Shown here: one piece after another, positions 61,682-64,000 of the stretch | Layout: each line of letters starts with the position of its first letter | How positions within the stretch are numbered: position 1 is the stretch's first letter | Origin: Halobellus litoreus | GTDB lineage: Archaea > Halobacteriota > Halobacteria > Halobacteriales > Haloferacaceae | Direction of reading: 5' to 3' | Length of the DNA: 64,000 bases | Assembly (NCBI RefSeq): GCF_024464595.1 | Contig: NZ_JANHAW010000002.1 | Span: 434,001-498,000 of the forward strand | The notes under the pieces: model-generated | Seen by the model: the letters and a program-made list of their open reading frames with translations, nothing else | The model's database searches: none | What the model was told of the DNA's origin: nothing | Program-made: the position numbers and the translations under genes

Positions 61682-63346
61682 ATGGGTGATCGAACGACGA
61701 GACGGTCGTTCCTCGCGTGTCTCGGTAGTCTCGGGCTCGTGGGCTTCGGAACTGCAGCCGGGCGGACGAGCGCCACGACCAACTCCCAGATTACAGAAAG
61801 ACAGGAAAACGAGAGTCCCGTCCCGGATCCCGACGGGCTCGAAGCGTTCGTCGATGATGTGATGGCCGAACGGATCGGGGTGACGACTCCCGGAGCTACC
61901 GTGGCGATCGTCTCGGGAGGTTCTCCCGTGTTCACCAAGGGATACGGTGTTGCAGATACTGACGCCGGAGTCCCGGTTCGAGCTGACGACACAGCGTTTC
62001 GGGTCGGGTCGGTCGGGAAACTCGTGACGTACACCGCCGTTATGCAGGGTGTTGAACGAGGCGTGCTCGACCTTGACGCCGACATCACCACGTATCTCGA
62101 CGACTCACCAGTTACTGTCCCGGCTACCTACGATGAGCCGGTGACCCTTCGGCATCTCGGCACACACACCGCTGGGTTCGAATCCACGCTCGATCCCGAG
62201 CTCGTCGCTGATCCAGATGCTCTCGACTCGCTGGAGACCGTCCTGGTCGATCAGCAACCCCCGCGTATCCGTCGACCTGGTGAACTCGTCGGGTATTCCA
62301 ACTACGGCGCGGCACTCGCTGGTCACGTCGTAGCTGAGGCACACGACACGACGTTCACGGAATACGTCCAATCGGAAGTTTTCGATCCGCTCGGAATGTC
62401 CCACAGTACGTTCGCCCAGCCCGTCCCCGACAACCATCCGGGAAATCTCGCTGCACCGCACGTCCGCAACGATGCGTCGTTCACCGTGGCCGACGACGTC
62501 TACATCAATATGCGGCCCGCAGGGTCGCTGAGCGCGACCGCAACAGAGATGGCCGCATTTATGCAGGCACATCTCGGCAATGGGGCCGTCAGCGGCACGC
62601 GGATCCTCAACGCGGCGACTACCGAGCGGATGCATAGTCGCCATCACGTGCGCCATCCAGCAGTCACGAACTGGCGGTACGGCTTCCACGAGTACGGGAG
62701 CCCGGATGCGAACCTCCTCGCCCACTCGGGTGCGACGGTCAACTTCACGAGCCACTTGGCACTCGCACCAGATCACGAGACCGGGATCTTCGTGGCGTAC
62801 AACAGCAATCCCAGCGGGCTTCCGGCGGCTGTCGTCGATGAAATCATCGCTGAGTATGATCTCCAACCCGCGCCACCCACTCCAACTCCCACCTCGAAAC
62901 CAGGTAGGCGGGAGCGCGCTGAAACCGTCGCCGGCGAGTACAGTCTTTCGTCCCTCCCAGCGAGCGGTCCTCTGCAGGTCGCCGACCAACTCGCACACCT
63001 TTCTGTCGAATCTGCAGACGATAGCCGTCTCCGCACATCCACTCTCGACGGCGACACCCGGGAGTGGATCGAGACCGACCCGTACGTGTATCACGAGGTT
63101 GGTGGTCACGAGGTCCTCGCTTTCGAGGTTACAGACGGGGAAGTGGAGGGGCTGAATATGAGCGGCGAACCGACTGGCGTCTACCAACCGGTTCCGTTCC
63201 ACGAACGACAGCTCGTCACTGGCGGTGTCCTCGGGACAACAGTATCTGGCTTCGGGCTATCGCTCGCTGGCAGGGTTGCATACGGCACCCTACAACAGTG
63301 GAAGCAGCGTCGGACTGGCAGTGAACCTGAGGTGGGTCCTGAATGA
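61682..63346 (+). CDS. Tat-exported serine beta-lactamase/ClbP-like hydrolase
   Basis: The 554-residue protein has a twin-arginine signal (TTRRSFLACLGSLGLVGFG), a class-C-type serine hydrolase domain with SVGK (Ser110, Lys113), YSN in LVGYSNYG and a downstream HSGA, and a C-terminal hydrophobic helix (LVTGGVLGTTVSGFGLSLAG). It should act outside the cell on a peptide or ester bond. ClbP, an activator peptidase, has the same domain followed by membrane helices. The ATG overlap with the next membrane-protein gene fits a split of such a protein. Codon use is less GC-biased than in the rest of the window. Confidence 0.88.
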   Translation: MGDRTTRRSFLACLGSLGLVGFGTAAGRTSATTNSQITERQENESPVPDPDGLEAFVDDVMAERIGVTTPGATVAIVSGGSPVFTKGYGVADTDAGVPVRADDTAFRVGSVGKLVTYTAVMQGVERGVLDLDADITTYLDDSPVTVPATYDEPVTLRHLGTHTAGFESTLDPELVADPDALDSLETVLVDQQPPRIRRPGELVGYSNYGAALAGHVVAEAHDTTFTEYVQSEVFDPLGMSHSTFAQPVPDNHPGNLAAPHVRNDASFTVADDVYINMRPAGSLSATATEMAAFMQAHLGNGAVSGTRILNAATTERMHSRHHVRHPAVTNWRYGFHEYGSPDANLLAHSGATVNFTSHLALAPDHETGIFVAYNSNPSGLPAAVVDEIIAEYDLQPAPPTPTPTSKPGRRERAETVAGEYSLSSLPASGPLQVADQLAHLSVESADDSRLRTSTLDGDTREWIETDPYVYHEVGGHEVLAFEVTDGEVEGLNMSGEPTGVYQPVPFHERQLVTGGVLGTTVSGFGLSLAGRVAYGTLQQWKQRRTGSEPEVGPE

Positions 63347-63750
63347 CGGATCAACACGTCTCGCACCAACAGACAGACCAACTCCAGGAATCAGACGACG
63401 AGAGTCGGATCACGCGAGACGTCACGGGCGGGGTCACGAGGCTCCCGTGGCTCGCTCGGGCAGCAGCCGTCGGGCTGAGCGCTGTCTCTCTGGGGTTCGT
63501 CGTCCTGTTTAGTCTCATCGTTGGTACGGGCGGCAGTCTGACGCTCGTCACGCGACCGCTGGCGATGCAGATCGCACTCACGCTCCCGTATCTTGTGGTA
63601 CTCCTCACGCTAGTGACTAACGTCGGTGCCGTACTCTCGTGGCGAAACGGCTACTGGTCACTGTCTGCACGCGTCCACCAGACGCTGTTGGCACTTCTCG
63701 GACTTGCATTTAGCTGGTTACTCTCTAATCTCGGCTTCTTCACTGTGTGA
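63343..63750 (+). CDS. three-helix membrane partner of the serine hydrolase
   Basis: The 135-residue protein has a hydrophilic N-terminus of about 35 residues and three hydrophobic helices (AAAVGLSAVSLGFVVLFSLI; MQIALTLPYLVVLLTLVTNV; VHQTLLALLGLAFSWLLSNLG). It overlaps the hydrolase stop by four bases (ATGA) and probably forms one complex with it. No family is recognised. Confidence 0.77.
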   Translation: MTDQHVSHQQTDQLQESDDESRITRDVTGGVTRLPWLARAAAVGLSAVSLGFVVLFSLIVGTGGSLTLVTRPLAMQIALTLPYLVVLLTLVTNVGAVLSWRNGYWSLSARVHQTLLALLGLAFSWLLSNLGFFTV

Positions 63751-63755
63751 GTCGC

Positions 63756-63774
63756 CTCGGGGCCAAGCCCCGAG
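63756..63774 (+). terminator. GC-rich hairpin after the membrane-partner gene
   Basis: CTCGGGGC-CAA-GCCCCGAG is a perfect 8-bp stem, six bases after the stop at 63750. It resembles the hairpin at 59322 in sequence and position. Confidence 0.4.
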
Positions 63775-63846
63775 CCGATTGACCAGACAGATTTCCCCGT
63801 TCGTCTCTTTCGCCATTCACATAACGACCGATAAAATAGATAACAT

Positions 63847-64000
63847 ATGGGACTCGTTGCTGAGTTCGATATCCACTGTCAGGCGTTACCGCTCGCTGGC
63901 GTCGCGGAACGGGCGTCTGAAGCCACGCTGGTCTTAGAGATGCAGTACAATCATGGGAACCGGCCGCTATTTCTCGTCACTGTTCAGGACGGGTCGCAAG
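63847..64000 (+). CDS. bat-type regulator, N-terminal fragment
   Basis: The frame opens with MGLVAEFDIHCQALPLAGV and continues SEATLVLEMQYNHGNRPLFL to the right edge (about 51 residues). This is the standard N-terminal half of haloarchaeal bacterio-opsin-activator-like HTH_10 proteins; the HTH lies beyond the window. ATG 63847 is the first codon of the conserved start. Confidence 0.7.
   Translation, partial: MGLVAEFDIHCQALPLAGVAERASEATLVLEMQYNHGNRPLFLVTVQDGSQ

Noticed and set aside
1-64000. CRISPR arrays, rRNA, complete transposons or a replication origin
   Set aside because: No regularly spaced repeats, no rRNA-like stretches, no transposase and no Orc1/Cdc6 gene were recognised on either strand.

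Overview
The window is a piece of a haloarchaeal genome (class Halobacteria). The DNA is GC-rich. The predicted proteins are strongly acidic. Many genes start at or within a few bases of the expected transcript start, about 25-30 bp after a TATA-like box (leaderless archaeal genes). Exported proteins carry twin-arginine signals, and many genes are typical of haloarchaea: bat-type HTH regulators, a DUF63 protein, paired small membrane proteins with a winged-helix regulator, and zinc-ribbon HTH proteins. Species cannot be named from the sequence. No rRNA, tRNA, CRISPR array or complete insertion sequence was seen.

Layout. (a) 1-8.6 kb: HxlR regulator end, NAD(P)H-hydrate epimerase, an unusual membrane histidine kinase, a DUF3179 lipoprotein coupled to a CCGP-motif membrane protein, a HAD dehalogenase, a winged-helix regulator, and a divergent pair made of an AstE-like M14 amidohydrolase and a RimK-RimB fusion. 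(b) 8.7-24.9 kb: a sulfur/redox-flavoured block with a zinc-ribbon HTH regulator, TauE/SafE exporter, PrxQ/BCP-like peroxiredoxin, soluble chemotaxis transducer, glutaredoxin, two paralogous double-domain OsmC proteins, UspA, IclR regulator, a sulfonate/nitrate-type ABC transporter (ATPase and permease separated from the binding protein), an orphan lipoyl carrier (GcvH-like), thioredoxin, a cupin and an ABM monooxygenase. (c) 24.9-31 kb: MFS transporter, GH15 glucoamylase-like enzyme, glutaredoxin, DUF63 protein, PAS histidine kinase. (d) 31-41.6 kb: the most unusual block. A Rieske domain is fused to a TPP (pyruvate-oxidase-like) enzyme, and next to it a Rieske domain is fused to the FMN/3Fe-4S domain of glutamate synthase. 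They are followed by small and membrane proteins, a second DUF3179 protein, a CxxC flavoprotein, a dihydrolipoamide-dehydrogenase-type disulfide reductase, a DsrE-like protein and a second TauE/SafE exporter. (e) 41.7-54.3 kb: ordinary-looking chromosome with ASCH protein, membrane proteins, HTH regulators, AIM24, HtpX-like M48 protease, LURP-one and CPBP protease. (f) 54.5-64 kb: an accessory segment with lower GC and different codon use. It begins near a possible IS-end scar and holds an orphan nuoCD gene, two related methyltransferases, two alpha/beta or serine hydrolases, HTH regulators and a ClbP-like serine hydrolase with a separate membrane partner.

How the genes may work together (inference). 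Blocks b and d together hold a sulfonate-type importer, two sulfite-type exporters, a lipoyl carrier protein, a lipoamide-dehydrogenase-like enzyme, DsrE, thioredoxin, glutaredoxins and redox proteins. This parts list suggests organosulfur or low-molecular-weight thiol chemistry, with the two Rieske-fused enzymes as candidate core catalysts of an undescribed redox pathway. None of this is proven by sequence alone.
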